Positions 33,928 to 42,493 of a stretch of DNA of 64,000 bases are shown here, piece after piece; position 1 is the first letter of the stretch, and each line of letters starts with the position of its first letter. The position numbers and the translations under genes were made by a program. The DNA comes from Actinomadura montaniterrae (lineage in GTDB: Bacteria > Actinomycetota > Actinomycetes > Streptosporangiales > Streptosporangiaceae), in the NCBI RefSeq assembly GCF_008923365.1, contig NZ_WBMR01000009.1, positions 35,614 through 99,613 on the forward strand, written 5' to 3'. The notes beneath the pieces are model-generated. The model ran no database searches and was not told the DNA's origin. It worked only from the letters and a program-made list of their open reading frames with translations.

Positions 33928-33978
33928 TGTCTAACGTCCCCGCCCCGGCGCTGTCAATATTAATTCCTAATTTATGAT
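33928..33978. promoter_or_regulatory. AT-rich divergent promoter region of the sugar operon and its regulator
   Basis: On the minus strand TTGACA (33957-33952) and TAGACA (33933-33928), 18 bp apart, make a good sigma-70-type promoter for the operon. On the plus strand CTGTCA (33951-33956) and TATGAT (33973-33978), 16 bp apart, could drive the GntR-type gene. The shared core contains two direct TAATT units (TAATTCCTAATT, 33961-33972), a candidate regulator site. Confidence 0.6.
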
Positions 33979-34027
33979 TACTCTGTGAGGGCTAGGGTAC
34001 TCGACGGACGAGCGAAGGAGGGGCCCC

Positions 34028-34726
34028 GTGGTGCGCTACTCGGAGCGCGGCCTGCACGGCCAGACGGTGCAGGAGATCGCGCGCCGCATCCTCGGCGGGG
34101 AGCTGGAGCCCGGCGACACCATCGACGTGGCCGCGCTCGGCGGCGAGCTGGACGTCAGCCTGACCGCGCTGCGCGAGGCGCTGAAGGTGCTGGCGGCGAA
34201 GGGCCTGGTCGCCTCGCGGCAGAAGCGCGGCACGTTCGTGCGGCCCCGCTCCGACTGGAGCCTCCTCGACCCCGACGTGATCCGCTGGCAGTTCGCCAAC
34301 CGCGACGACCATGCCTTCCTGCAGAACCTGGCCGAGGTGCGCGGCATCATCGAGCCCCAGGCGGCCCGTTATGCGGCCCTGCGCCGCACCGCCGACGACC
34401 TCGCCGCCCTCGACGACGCCCTCGCCGCCATGAAGGCCGCCGACGGCGACCTCACCCACGCCGTCCAGGCCGACCTCGACTTCCACCGGGCCCTGCTCAC
34501 CGCGACCCACAACGAGCTGCTGGAGCGGATGGAGGTCGTGATCGAGGTCGGCCTCGCCGAACGCGACCGCCTCGTCCACGGCGTCCGTCCCCACGACGAC
34601 CCCGTCCCGAGCCACCGCGCCGTCCTCGACGCCGTTCGCAACGCCGACCCGGACCGCGCGGAACAGGCCATGCACGACCTCCTCTCCAAGGCGGCACACG
34701 ACCTCAACACCCTCACCACCGACTAA
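34028..34726 (+). CDS. GntR-family regulator, FadR/DgoR subfamily
   Basis: A 232-residue regulator. The N-terminal winged helix has the GntR pattern: LHGQTVQEIARRILGGELEPGD, then LDVSLTALREALKVLAAKGLV and the wing SRQKRGTFV. The C-terminal FCD domain is all-helical with metal-site residues Asp/His in DLDFHRALLTATHN and HRAVLDAVRN. In E. coli DgoR represses the galactonate genes and is relieved by galactonate; the DgoD next door supports the same logic here. GTG at 34028 follows GGAGG. Confidence 0.88.
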   Translation: MVRYSERGLHGQTVQEIARRILGGELEPGDTIDVAALGGELDVSLTALREALKVLAAKGLVASRQKRGTFVRPRSDWSLLDPDVIRWQFANRDDHAFLQNLAEVRGIIEPQAARYAALRRTADDLAALDDALAAMKAADGDLTHAVQADLDFHRALLTATHNELLERMEVVIEVGLAERDRLVHGVRPHDDPVPSHRAVLDAVRNADPDRAEQAMHDLLSKAAHDLNTLTTD

Positions 34727-34946
34727 CAGCGCCCCTCAAAAAGGCGCCTGAGGCCGAGAAGCGTCCCGTCACGATTTCCGCGCCCATGGCCGGCCCGACA
34801 CTTCCGCCGCGCGACGGACACCGCATTTCACCGCAGCCGCTCCCCGTGATTTCCCGGTATTCGGCCGGAAACGTGGCCTGACCCGGGCAACTCCCTTGAC
34901 CGGCCGTGTCAGCGGGCAGCATGCTTCGGTCCCTACGGAGGGACGA

Positions 34947-35513
34947 ATGCGACACCTCACTTTGATCGCCGTGGCCGCGACCGGCCTGCTCGCCCTGGGC
35001 GCCTGCAAGGCGGACCCCTCGCCGTCGGCGGCCGTTTCGCCGATATCGAGCCCGGCGGATTCCGGGTCCCCGGCGGCGTCCGCACCGGCGACGTCAAAGG
35101 CGCCGAGCGTGAAGAAGACGGTCACCGTGACCCGGAAGATTCCCTTCGGGACCCGGAAGGTGCGCGACCCGTCCCTCGCCAGCGGAACCACCGAGGTGAA
35201 GAGGCGCGGCGTCACGGGAATCAAGACGCTCACCTATCAGGTGACCCTCGTCAACGGCGTGCAGACCGGGAAGAAACTGATCCGCGAGGAGATCACCAAG
35301 GCGCCGGTCGAGCAGATAGTCGCCGTCGGGGCCAAGCGGGCGTCGCGCTGCGACTCGAACTACAGCGGCGCGTGCGTGCCCATCGCGAGCGACGTCGACT
35401 GCGCCGGGGGCAGCGGCGACGGGCCCGCCTACGTCCGGGGTCCCGTCCGCGTGGTCGGGAGCGACATCTACGACCTGGACCGCGACGGCGACGGAATCGG
35501 CTGCGACACCTGA
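34947..35513 (+). CDS. Secreted lipoprotein with G5 and excalibur-type C-terminal domains
   Basis: A 188-residue lipoprotein: signal ending in ALGACKA (Cys near 20), a Ser/Pro/Ala linker, a G5-like domain (about 60-130; TVTRKIPFGTRKVRDPSL onward), and a cysteine-containing domain beginning CDSNYSGACVPI and ending in DLDRDGDGIGCDT. The last piece is the excalibur calcium-binding motif DxDxDGxGC. G5 domains bind cell-wall sugars, so cell-surface attachment is likely. ATG at 34947 has GGAGGG at five bases. Monocistronic. Confidence 0.85.
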   Translation: MRHLTLIAVAATGLLALGACKADPSPSAAVSPISSPADSGSPAASAPATSKAPSVKKTVTVTRKIPFGTRKVRDPSLASGTTEVKRRGVTGIKTLTYQVTLVNGVQTGKKLIREEITKAPVEQIVAVGAKRASRCDSNYSGACVPIASDVDCAGGSGDGPAYVRGPVRVVGSDIYDLDRDGDGIGCDT

Positions 35514-35841
35514 CCCTTGTTCGGCCGGGGCTCGCCGTGGGACCGGTCTCTCATCCGCGCGGGCCATATCCCGGGCTGTAGCGGGAACTGCGCGGAATGG
35601 TTCGGGAGCGATTTTCTGCTCTGTTTTGCGGCGATGCCTGATTTCTGGTTTCCCGCTCAGCGGGAAGCGGCGGTGCCGGGGCGAGCGGCCCCTCTTACGT
35701 TGTGACGCACCTCACCGTCCGCCAATGGCGCGAACAACGCGCCCAGGCAATCGCGATATCGCAGCGGCTCCCGATGTCCGGTGCCGAGCCCGCCCCCCGC
35801 TCGGCCGATCCGATCTCCACCCCTGCTTCGGGAGGACGCCC
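35514..35841. other. Intergenic region with a perfect palindrome
   Basis: A 328-bp gap before the MFS gene with no credible reading frame. A lower-GC patch spans about 35590-35655. TTCCCGC (35650-35656) and GCGGGAA (35660-35666) form a perfect stem with a 3-base spacer; it could be an operator or weak terminator. Promoter elements for the MFS gene are probably in the last 140 bp but I cannot assign them. Confidence 0.5.
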
Positions 35842-37461
35842 GTGTCCACTTCTCCCCCCACCGGCGCCGCGATCCCCGCGGAGTCCGGTGCCGCCACCGG
35901 CCGCCTCGACGGCGCCTCGCCGGTGCGGATCTTCTCCGTCCTCGCGGTCATCGTGCTGTTCACCGAGGTCGCGCCGCTCCAGTACACGATGATCTCCGCG
36001 GCGCTGCGGCAGATCGCGCCGGCGTTCCCCACCGTGGGCGCCAACCTGAACTGGGCGATCATCATCTTCGGGCTGATCGGCGCCGCCGCGTCCCCGCTCA
36101 TCGGCAAGATGAGCGACATCTGGGGCAAGAAGCGCATGTTCCTGGTGTGCGGGATGCTGTTCATGGCGGGCTGCGCGATCTGCGCGGTCACCGGCTCCTG
36201 GACCTGGTTCCTGATCGGCCGCGGGCTGCAGGCCATGGCCATCGCCACCGCCGTCATCGCCTACGGGCTGATCCGCGACCTGCTGCCGCGGCGGTACGTG
36301 CCGATCGGCATCGGCGTCGCGTCCACCGGCCTCGGCTTCTCGGCGCTGCTCGCGCCCATCGCCGGCGGCTGGATGGTCGAGAACTTCAGCTGGCGGGCGA
36401 TCTTCTGGTTCCTGTTCGGCTACACCGCCGTGCTGTTCCCGCTGGTCATGGCGGTCGTGCCGGAGTCGCGGCTGCGGGTGCGCGAGCGCCTCGACGTCGT
36501 CGGCGCCGTCCTGCTCGCCGGCGGCGCCGGGCTCGTCCTGCTCTACCTCGACAAGGGGCAGGACTGGGGCTGGGGCCGCCCGAGCGCGTGGGGCTGGGCG
36601 GTCGCCGGGCTGGCGCTGGTCGTGCTGTTCGTCGTCATCGAGTCCCGCTCCCGGCAGCCGATCATGGACCTGCGGCTGCTGTTCGCGCCGCGGGTCAGCA
36701 TGGTGCTGTTCGTGGCGCTGTTCGCCTCGTTCGCGATCGGTTTCCAGAACTACGCGATGGGCTACATGACGCAGAGCCCGGACGCGGCGACGCTGAAATC
36801 GACCATCGTGCAATCCACTCTCCAGTCCGTCCAGCAGAAGACCGGGCAGCCCCTTCCCGCGAGCGCCGTCCAGGTGGCATTGGACCCGGGCTACTCCTAC
36901 GGCAACGGCTTCTCGCTGCTGGAATACGCCTGGCACATCGCCATCTGGAACGCGGTGCTGGGAATGGTCTTCGGCGCGCTGGCCGGGATCTGGGCACGGC
37001 GCTCCGGCCCGAGGCGCCCGCTGCTCCTGGCCGCCGCCGTGATGGCCGCGTGCGGCGTCACCTACGCGTTCCTGCCGCACACGTGGGTGGTGTTCACCCT
37101 GGTCAGCGCCGCGTTCGGGATCGGCTTCGGCGCCTACTACGCTGCGACGCCCAACCTCATCATCGAGGCCGTCCCGCAGGAGCAGCAGGGCGTCAGCGCG
37201 GGCATGCTCGGCATCATGCAGAGCATGGGCGTGGCGATCGGCCTGGCCGTGGCCACCGCGTTCCTCAACGCCAATCCCGTGAAGGCCTCGGTGTCGGTGG
37301 GCGGACGGCCGCCGGTCGTCCAGGAGATCCCGCAGGTGTTCGCCGACCGCGGATACGAGATCGGTTTCCTGTTCGCTGCCGGCGCCTCGCTCATCGCGCT
37401 GATCGGCGCGCTCGTCATGCGCCACGGCCGCGCCCCCGCCACCGGCGGCACGGCCCACTGA
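35842..37461 (+). CDS. MFS transporter, DHA2-like, about 14 membrane segments
   Basis: A 539-residue transporter. Motif A is IGKMSDIWGKKRMF (about 87-100), and about 14 hydrophobic segments are visible. A polar extracellular loop of about 50 residues follows NYAMGYMTQSPDAATLKSTI and contains no cysteine. The start of the family-typical D1 helix (TEVAPLQYTMISAALRQIA) differs from classic DHA2 pumps by lacking the LD-x-T motif, so substrate and direction are uncertain. GTG at 35842 follows GGGAGG. Two hairpins end the transcript. Confidence 0.88.
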   Translation: MSTSPPTGAAIPAESGAATGRLDGASPVRIFSVLAVIVLFTEVAPLQYTMISAALRQIAPAFPTVGANLNWAIIIFGLIGAAASPLIGKMSDIWGKKRMFLVCGMLFMAGCAICAVTGSWTWFLIGRGLQAMAIATAVIAYGLIRDLLPRRYVPIGIGVASTGLGFSALLAPIAGGWMVENFSWRAIFWFLFGYTAVLFPLVMAVVPESRLRVRERLDVVGAVLLAGGAGLVLLYLDKGQDWGWGRPSAWGWAVAGLALVVLFVVIESRSRQPIMDLRLLFAPRVSMVLFVALFASFAIGFQNYAMGYMTQSPDAATLKSTIVQSTLQSVQQKTGQPLPASAVQVALDPGYSYGNGFSLLEYAWHIAIWNAVLGMVFGALAGIWARRSGPRRPLLLAAAVMAACGVTYAFLPHTWVVFTLVSAAFGIGFGAYYAATPNLIIEAVPQEQQGVSAGMLGIMQSMGVAIGLAVATAFLNANPVKASVSVGGRPPVVQEIPQVFADRGYEIGFLFAAGASLIALIGALVMRHGRAPATGGTAH

Positions 37462-37470
37462 CGCACGTCC

Positions 37471-37501
37471 AGCCCCGCCGGAGCCCTCAACCGGCGGGGC
37501 T
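37471..37501 (+). terminator. Hairpin terminator 1 after the MFS gene
   Basis: AGCCCCGCCGG (37471-37481) pairs perfectly with CCGGCGGGGCT (37491-37501) across a 9-base loop, ten bases after the stop. Confidence 0.8.
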
Positions 37502-37509
37502 GCCTCACG

Positions 37510-37551
37510 CCCGCCGCGCGGAACGGCCCTCAGGCCTTGCCGCGCGGCGGG
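37510..37551 (+). terminator. Hairpin terminator 2 after the MFS gene
   Basis: CCCGCCGCGCGG (37510-37521) pairs perfectly with CCGCGCGGCGGG (37540-37551). The 18-base loop can itself fold through GGCC-CTCA-GGCC. Together with hairpin 1 this insulates the TetR gene from readthrough. Confidence 0.75.
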
Positions 37552-37627
37552 TTCCGTCATTGCCGGACGCGCTCACGGCAGCGGCGACCAGGACACACAC
37601 GCGGAACGACCTTTCCCGGAGCTATTG

Positions 37628-37649
37628 ACCGATCGATCGATCGATCGGT
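37628..37649. promoter_or_regulatory. 22-bp perfect palindrome upstream of the TetR gene
   Basis: ACCG followed by repeated ATCG units and ending CGGT makes a 22-bp sequence identical to its own reverse complement. It lies 71 bp upstream of the TetR start, in the expected promoter region. Confidence 0.8.
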
Positions 37650-37663
37650 ACCGTCGGCGGAAA

Positions 37664-37690
37664 CAGTACGATCGACCGATCGATCGACTG
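37664..37690. promoter_or_regulatory. Second GATC-rich imperfect palindrome upstream of the TetR gene
   Basis: Bounded by CAGT (37664-37667) and ACTG (37687-37690), this element shares the 12-mer ACCGATCGATCG (37675-37686) with the 22-bp palindrome, which makes it a likely second binding site for the same protein, about 38 bp away centre to centre. Confidence 0.65.
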
Positions 37691-37719
37691 ATGTCCGGGT
37701 GGCGCATCGAGGAGGCCGG

Positions 37720-38442
37720 ATGAGCGGGAACGCCGACGGATCGGCGCGGGGGCGGCGCGGCCGCCGGGCCGCGGACGACGCGCCCGCGAGCGTCCGGCTC
37801 TCGCAGGCGGCGCTGGAGCTGTTCTCGCGCAAGGGATTCCACGCGACCGGGATCCGCGAGATCGGCGCGCACGCCGGCGTGAGCACCTCGATGCTCTACC
37901 ACTACCTGAGCTCCAAGGACGAGGCGCTGACCGACCTCGTGCTGGAGGGGCTCAGCAGGCACGGCCAGGCGCTGGAGAACGCCTGCGCGATCGTCGACCG
38001 ACCGGAGGAGCAGCTCGCCGCCCTGATCGGCGTCCACATCATCATTCCCGTCAAGCATCCGCAGATGGGCCAGTTGCTGCAGCAGGAACTGCACGCGCGC
38101 GACTGGTCCGACCATCCGGCGATCAGCCGCCAGCGCGCGCTCACGAACCGGTTGTGGACCGGTGTCCTGACCCGCGGGCAGGCGGAGGACGTCTTCACCT
38201 TCGGGTCGGCGTCGCTGGCGCGGATCGCGCTGATGCGCTCGACCACGCTGGTCACCCAGTGGTTCAAGGACGGCGGCGCGCTCGGCCTGGACGCGGTCAC
38301 CGCCCAGTTCGCCGACCTCGCCCTCGGAACCGTCCGCGCCCACCGGGACGGCCGGCCGCTGCGCTTCGACGACCTCGAAGCCCCGTCCGTCGCCCGGCTC
38401 GTCGAGGTGGTCGAGGACGCCCACCGCGACGTCTGGTGGTGA
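37720..38442 (+). CDS. TetR-family transcriptional regulator
   Basis: A 240-residue regulator. The HTH is seen in SQAALELFSRKGFHATGIREIGAHAGVSTSMLYHYLSSKDEAL (about 28-70 read in pieces), with YHYLSSKDEAL as the standard helix-3/4 junction. A longer helical ligand domain follows, containing IIIPVKHPQMGQLLQQEL. ATG at 37720 follows GGAGG. It stands directly upstream of and co-directional with the transporter-hydrolase-dehydratase operon and is the obvious candidate for its control, as well as its own via the two GATC-rich palindromes. Confidence 0.9.
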   Translation: MSGNADGSARGRRGRRAADDAPASVRLSQAALELFSRKGFHATGIREIGAHAGVSTSMLYHYLSSKDEALTDLVLEGLSRHGQALENACAIVDRPEEQLAALIGVHIIIPVKHPQMGQLLQQELHARDWSDHPAISRQRALTNRLWTGVLTRGQAEDVFTFGSASLARIALMRSTTLVTQWFKDGGALGLDAVTAQFADLALGTVRAHRDGRPLRFDDLEAPSVARLVEVVEDAHRDVWW

Positions 38443-38633
38443 CCGTCCGCTAGGGCGGCCCGCACCCGCCAGACACAGCCCACTTCCCCCACCCGCACCA
38501 CGACGCGGCGCACCCTGCGCGCGCGCCGTCCTGCCCGCATGCCGTGACGGCGGTGACGTCCGCGGCTTGAGCACCCCACCCCACGCACTCCTTCGCGCCC
38601 TGCGCGGCGTCGTGTCACCAAGGAGGTACCCGG

Positions 38634-39848
38634 ATGTTCGCTGACACCGGGAGAAGCCGTCCATCCACCCCCATCCGCCCGCCGAGGTTCCGTGCGCGGA
38701 CCCTCGGCGCGGCCACCGCCGCCCTGCTGCTTCCGCTCACCGCGTGCGGGACGAGCGAGGCCGGCGGCGACGACTCGACCATCAAGATCGGCTACATCGC
38801 GCCGCTGTCGGGGACCGCCGCGCTCTACGCGGGCGGCTTCACCGGCGGCGTCGAGAGCGCCGTCGCCGTCCACGCGAAGTCCGGCGGCCGGAAACTCGTC
38901 CTGAAGAAGGGCGACGACGCCAGCGACCCGGCGACCTCGACGCAGGTCTGCCAGCGCTTCGTCAACCAGGACCACGTGGACCTGATCGTGGCGGGGCAGC
39001 CCGCCGCCAACGCCCAGGCGTGCCGGGCCGTCGCCGCCGCACGGAAGATCCCGTACGTCTCGTTCGCCACCGGCGCGACCGAGTTCTGCTTCCCGAACAT
39101 GTGGAACTACGGCCCGTCGCCCAAGCAGGCCGCCCTTCCCCTCATCGAGTACCTGCTCGCGCACGGGTCGAAGCGGTTCTACCTGCTGGGCACCGACTCG
39201 GCCTCGCCGAAGGCGACCTTCGCCATCGTGAAGTCGCAGGTCGAGGCCGCCGGCGGCACGGTCGTCGGCACCGGCTACGAGCCGCTCGGGACCTCGGACT
39301 TCTCGCCCGACATCTCCAAGATCGTCTCGTCCGGCGCCGACACCGTGTTCAGCGCCGCCGTCGCGGGCGACAACATCACCTACCACAAGCAGTTCGCCGC
39401 GAACGCGGGCACGAAGAAGCTGATCCAGGGCGACATGCAGATGGTCACCAAGACCGCGCGGGCGCTCGGTTCCGCGGCGGCGGGCGTCGTCTATGCAGGC
39501 CCCTACGACCCGTCCGCGCAGAACGCCGCCAACACCGCCTACGTCGCGGCGCTCAAGGCGGCGGCTCCGAAGGTGAACCCGGGCGACGCCATCCTCAGCT
39601 ACCAGGGCATGACGCTGGTGGACAAGGCGCTCGACGGCCTGCCCAAGGGCGCGAAGCCGACGTCGGCCGCCATCGGGAAGGCCCTGTCGTCGGCGACCGC
39701 GGACACGCCGAGCGGCACGGTCACGGCCGGCGCGAACCGCTACGTGACGATGCCGATGCGGATCTGGAAGGTCGGGTCGGACGGCACGGCCTCGTCGGTC
39801 CTGCAGACCGTCCCGTCCGCGGACCCGTCCGTCGGGTGCAAGCAGTGA
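38634..39848 (+). CDS. Branched-chain-amino-acid-type ABC substrate-binding lipoprotein (LivK-like)
   Basis: A 404-residue Peripla_BP_6 protein. Signal with FRARTLGAATAALLLPLTACGTS; the lipobox Cys is near residue 38. Ligand-pocket segments are IGYIAPLSGTAALYAGGF, VDLIVAGQPAANAQACRAVA and PYVSFATGATEFCFPN. The pocket cysteines and a GQPAAN rather than GxxxS loop set it apart from classical leucine binders. ATG at 38634 follows AAGGAGG. First gene of the operon after a 191-bp gap from TetR. Ligand unknown, possibly an amide or small acid. Confidence 0.9.
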   Translation: MFADTGRSRPSTPIRPPRFRARTLGAATAALLLPLTACGTSEAGGDDSTIKIGYIAPLSGTAALYAGGFTGGVESAVAVHAKSGGRKLVLKKGDDASDPATSTQVCQRFVNQDHVDLIVAGQPAANAQACRAVAAARKIPYVSFATGATEFCFPNMWNYGPSPKQAALPLIEYLLAHGSKRFYLLGTDSASPKATFAIVKSQVEAAGGTVVGTGYEPLGTSDFSPDISKIVSSGADTVFSAAVAGDNITYHKQFAANAGTKKLIQGDMQMVTKTARALGSAAAGVVYAGPYDPSAQNAANTAYVAALKAAAPKVNPGDAILSYQGMTLVDKALDGLPKGAKPTSAAIGKALSSATADTPSGTVTAGANRYVTMPMRIWKVGSDGTASSVLQTVPSADPSVGCKQ

Positions 39849-39864
39849 CGGGGCGGGGAGCGAC

Positions 39865-40716
39865 ATGACCGTTCTCATCAGCATGGTCAACACGAGCGCG
39901 ACCACGCTGCTGGTGGTGATGGGGCTGGCGATCGTGCTGGGCCTGATGCACATCGTGAACCTCGCGCAGACCGGCTTCATGGCCGTCGGCGTCTACACCG
40001 GGCTGGAGATCGGGCCGCGGCTCGGCTTCTGGACGGGGGCGCTCGCCGCCGCCGTGCTCGCCGGGCTGATCGGCGCGGCGGCCGAGACGCTGCTGCTGCG
40101 CCGCGTCCGGGAGCGGATGCTGGAGACGATGCTCGCGACCTGGGGCCTGTCGCTGATCCTGACCCAGCTCATCACGCTGCGGTACGGGCCCGACAGCCGC
40201 GTGATGGCGACACCGCTGCACGGCTCGTTCCACCTGTTCGGCACCACCTGGCAGAAGTACCGGGTGCTGCTCGTGGCGGCCGCGGTCCTGCTGGTGGTGG
40301 CGATGTGGGCGCTGACCCGCTTCACCCGCGTCGGGCTCCGGGTGCGGATGTGCATGGCCGACCCGGACCTCGCCGAGGACAGCGGCATCAACACGCTGCT
40401 GGTCCGGCAGGCGACGTTCGTGCTCGGCTGCGCGCTCGCCGGGTTCGTCGGCGTCCTGCTCGGCCCGATCTCCGGGATCGACCCGAACTTCGCCGGCAGC
40501 CTGCTCATCCCCGCCTTCCTCGCGGTGATGATGTCCGGGCGGACGCTGCACGGCCTGGTCATCTCCGGCGTCGCGCTGGCGGTCGTGCAGGTCGGGTTCG
40601 CCTACTGGTCCAAGCCCGCGTACGCGACCGTCGCCGTGATCGCGGTGGCCGTCGTCGTGCTCGGCGTCCTGCCGGACGGCATCGACCTGCGGCGGTTCAG
40701 GAGGGCCCATGTCTAG
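39865..40716 (+). CDS. Branched-chain-amino-acid-type ABC permease (LivH-like)
   Basis: A 283-residue LivH-family permease with about eight membrane segments. Hallmarks are GLAIVLGLMHIVNLAQTGFMAVG (family GLxxxG/NxAhG site) and GCALAGFVGVLLGPISGIDP. ATG at 39865 follows GGGAG; its end overlaps the next gene by eight bases. It pairs with the permease half of the downstream fusion. Confidence 0.9.
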   Translation: MTVLISMVNTSATTLLVVMGLAIVLGLMHIVNLAQTGFMAVGVYTGLEIGPRLGFWTGALAAAVLAGLIGAAAETLLLRRVRERMLETMLATWGLSLILTQLITLRYGPDSRVMATPLHGSFHLFGTTWQKYRVLLVAAAVLLVVAMWALTRFTRVGLRVRMCMADPDLAEDSGINTLLVRQATFVLGCALAGFVGVLLGPISGIDPNFAGSLLIPAFLAVMMSGRTLHGLVISGVALAVVQVGFAYWSKPAYATVAVIAVAVVVLGVLPDGIDLRRFRRAHV

Positions 40717-42493
40717 GCCCGTCCTGATCGCGACGGCCGCGGCGGCCGTGGTCGTGCTGGTGGCGCCGTACCTCACCGGCACCTACTACCAGCAGCTTCT
40801 CGCCCAGGCGTTCCTGTACGCGATCGTCGCGGTGAGCTTGGACTTCGTGTGGGGGTACGCCGGGGTCCCCGACCTCGGGCACGCCCTCTGGTTCGGCATC
40901 GGCGCCCTGTCGGTCGGCCACGCCACCACGGTGCTGTCCGACGTCGGGCTGGTCACCGAGGTACACGGCTCGTTCGGACGCTATGCCCTCGGCACGCTGA
41001 CCGGGGTCGTCGCCGCGACCGTGCTGGCCGCGATCGTCGCGCGGCTGTGCCTGTCGTCGCGCCGCTCGAACGACTTCTACATCGTCGTGGTGACGCTCGC
41101 GCTGGCCACCGCCGCCGTCACCGTCTACGACCAGACGCCGGCGCTCGGCGGCGGCGAGAACGGGCTGTTCGGCTTCAACCTGCAGAACGTCACGCCGCTC
41201 GGCTGGTACTACATCACCGCCGCGCTGCTCGCGGTGACCGTCGCGGTGGCGCTGGTCGTGGTGCGCAGCGACTTCGGGCTGCTGATGCGGGCCGTCCGCG
41301 ACAACGCGCCGCGGGCCCGCTACCTCGGCTACAACGACGTCAACGTCAAGATCGGCGTGTTCACCGCGGGCGCCGCCGTCACCGCGCTCGCCGGCGCGGT
41401 GTTCGCGATGATGACCGGCGTCGCCAACGACGGCCAGTTCAGCTTCACGCTCGCCACCTCGATGCTGGTGTGGGTCGCCGTCGGCGGCCGCGCCACCATC
41501 GTCGGGCCGATGGTCGGCGCGATCGTGATGAGCCTCGCCGGCGCGAAGCTGAACGAGCACTTCCCCGCCCAGTGGACGATCATCGAGGGCGCGCTGCTGA
41601 TCGCCGTCGTGGTGTTCGTCCCCGGCGGGCTCATCGGCCCGCTCGTCCGGCTCGCCGGGCGGCTGCTCGCGCGCCGGTACCCGCCGCGCGGCCGTGCCAT
41701 CGCCGCCGCGCCGGCCCGGCCCGCCGGGGAGCCCGGCGGCGGACGGCCCGTGATCCGCATCCGCGACCTGGTGTTCGGCTACGGGTCCCTGCGCGTGCTG
41801 GACGGCGTCACGCTCGACGTCGTCGCCGGGGAGCTGCTGTGCGTCGTCGGCCCCAACGGCGCCGGCAAGTCCACGCTGACCAGCGTCATCACCAACCGGC
41901 GGCTGCGGTCGCGGGGCGAGGTCGAGTACCTGCTGCCGGGCCACCGGCTCGGCGACCGCCCGGCGGCGCACGAGATCGCCCGCGCGGGCGTCGGGCGCAA
42001 ATTCCAGATCCCGTCGGTCTTCGCGAGCCTCACCGTCGCCGAGGCGCTGCTGCTCGCCGACCGGCGCGGCGCGCCCCCCTCACTGTGGCGGCGCAGCACG
42101 ACCGTCGAGGTGGCGCCGGCCGTGGTCGACATCGTGCGGATCGCCGGGCTGGACGGGCGGGCCGGGACCCTGTCGTCCGACCTCTCGCACGGCCTGCGGC
42201 AGGGCCTGGAGGTGGCGATGGCCGTCGCGGCACGGCCCCGCGTGATCATCCTGGACGAGCCCACCGCCGGCCTGACCGCCCACGAGCGCCACGACATCGG
42301 CCGGGTGCTGGAGCATCTGCGCGACATCGGGATCGCGGTGGTGCTCATCGAGCACGACCTCGACTTCGTCATCCGCGTCTCCGACCGCGTCGTCGTGCTG
42401 CACGGCGGCCGCGTCATCGAGGACGGCCTGCCCGAGACCGTCCGCGGCTCGGAGGTCGTCCGCAGCGCCTACCTCGGGACGGCGGTCCGATGA
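40709..42493 (+). CDS. Fused ABC permease and ATPase (LivM-LivG fusion)
   Basis: A 594-residue protein. Residues 1-320 are a LivM-type permease (SLDFVWGYAGVPDLGHALWFG and GVFTAGAAVTALAGAVFAMM). A Pro/Ala/Gly-rich linker follows, then a LivG-type nucleotide-binding domain: Walker A GPNGAGKST (about 381-389), Walker B RVIILDEPTAGLT, and an H-loop LIEHDLDFV. The signature motif is SHGLRQGLEV rather than LSGGQ, as seen in LivG/UrtD proteins. Fusion couples one permease permanently to one ATPase. It overlaps the next gene by four bases. Confidence 0.93.
   Translation: MSRPVLIATAAAAVVVLVAPYLTGTYYQQLLAQAFLYAIVAVSLDFVWGYAGVPDLGHALWFGIGALSVGHATTVLSDVGLVTEVHGSFGRYALGTLTGVVAATVLAAIVARLCLSSRRSNDFYIVVVTLALATAAVTVYDQTPALGGGENGLFGFNLQNVTPLGWYYITAALLAVTVAVALVVVRSDFGLLMRAVRDNAPRARYLGYNDVNVKIGVFTAGAAVTALAGAVFAMMTGVANDGQFSFTLATSMLVWVAVGGRATIVGPMVGAIVMSLAGAKLNEHFPAQWTIIEGALLIAVVVFVPGGLIGPLVRLAGRLLARRYPPRGRAIAAAPARPAGEPGGGRPVIRIRDLVFGYGSLRVLDGVTLDVVAGELLCVVGPNGAGKSTLTSVITNRRLRSRGEVEYLLPGHRLGDRPAAHEIARAGVGRKFQIPSVFASLTVAEALLLADRRGAPPSLWRRSTTVEVAPAVVDIVRIAGLDGRAGTLSSDLSHGLRQGLEVAMAVAARPRVIILDEPTAGLTAHERHDIGRVLEHLRDIGIAVVLIEHDLDFVIRVSDRVVVLHGGRVIEDGLPETVRGSEVVRSAYLGTAVR

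Noticed and set aside
34728..34749. Hairpin after the GntR-type gene
   Set aside because: Only a 5-bp stem (GCGCC/GGCGC) with a loose loop; too weak to call a terminator.
35517..35705. 62-codon frame before the MFS gene
   Set aside because: No ribosome-binding site, no hydrophobic or family pattern, and it overlaps the palindrome and likely promoter region.
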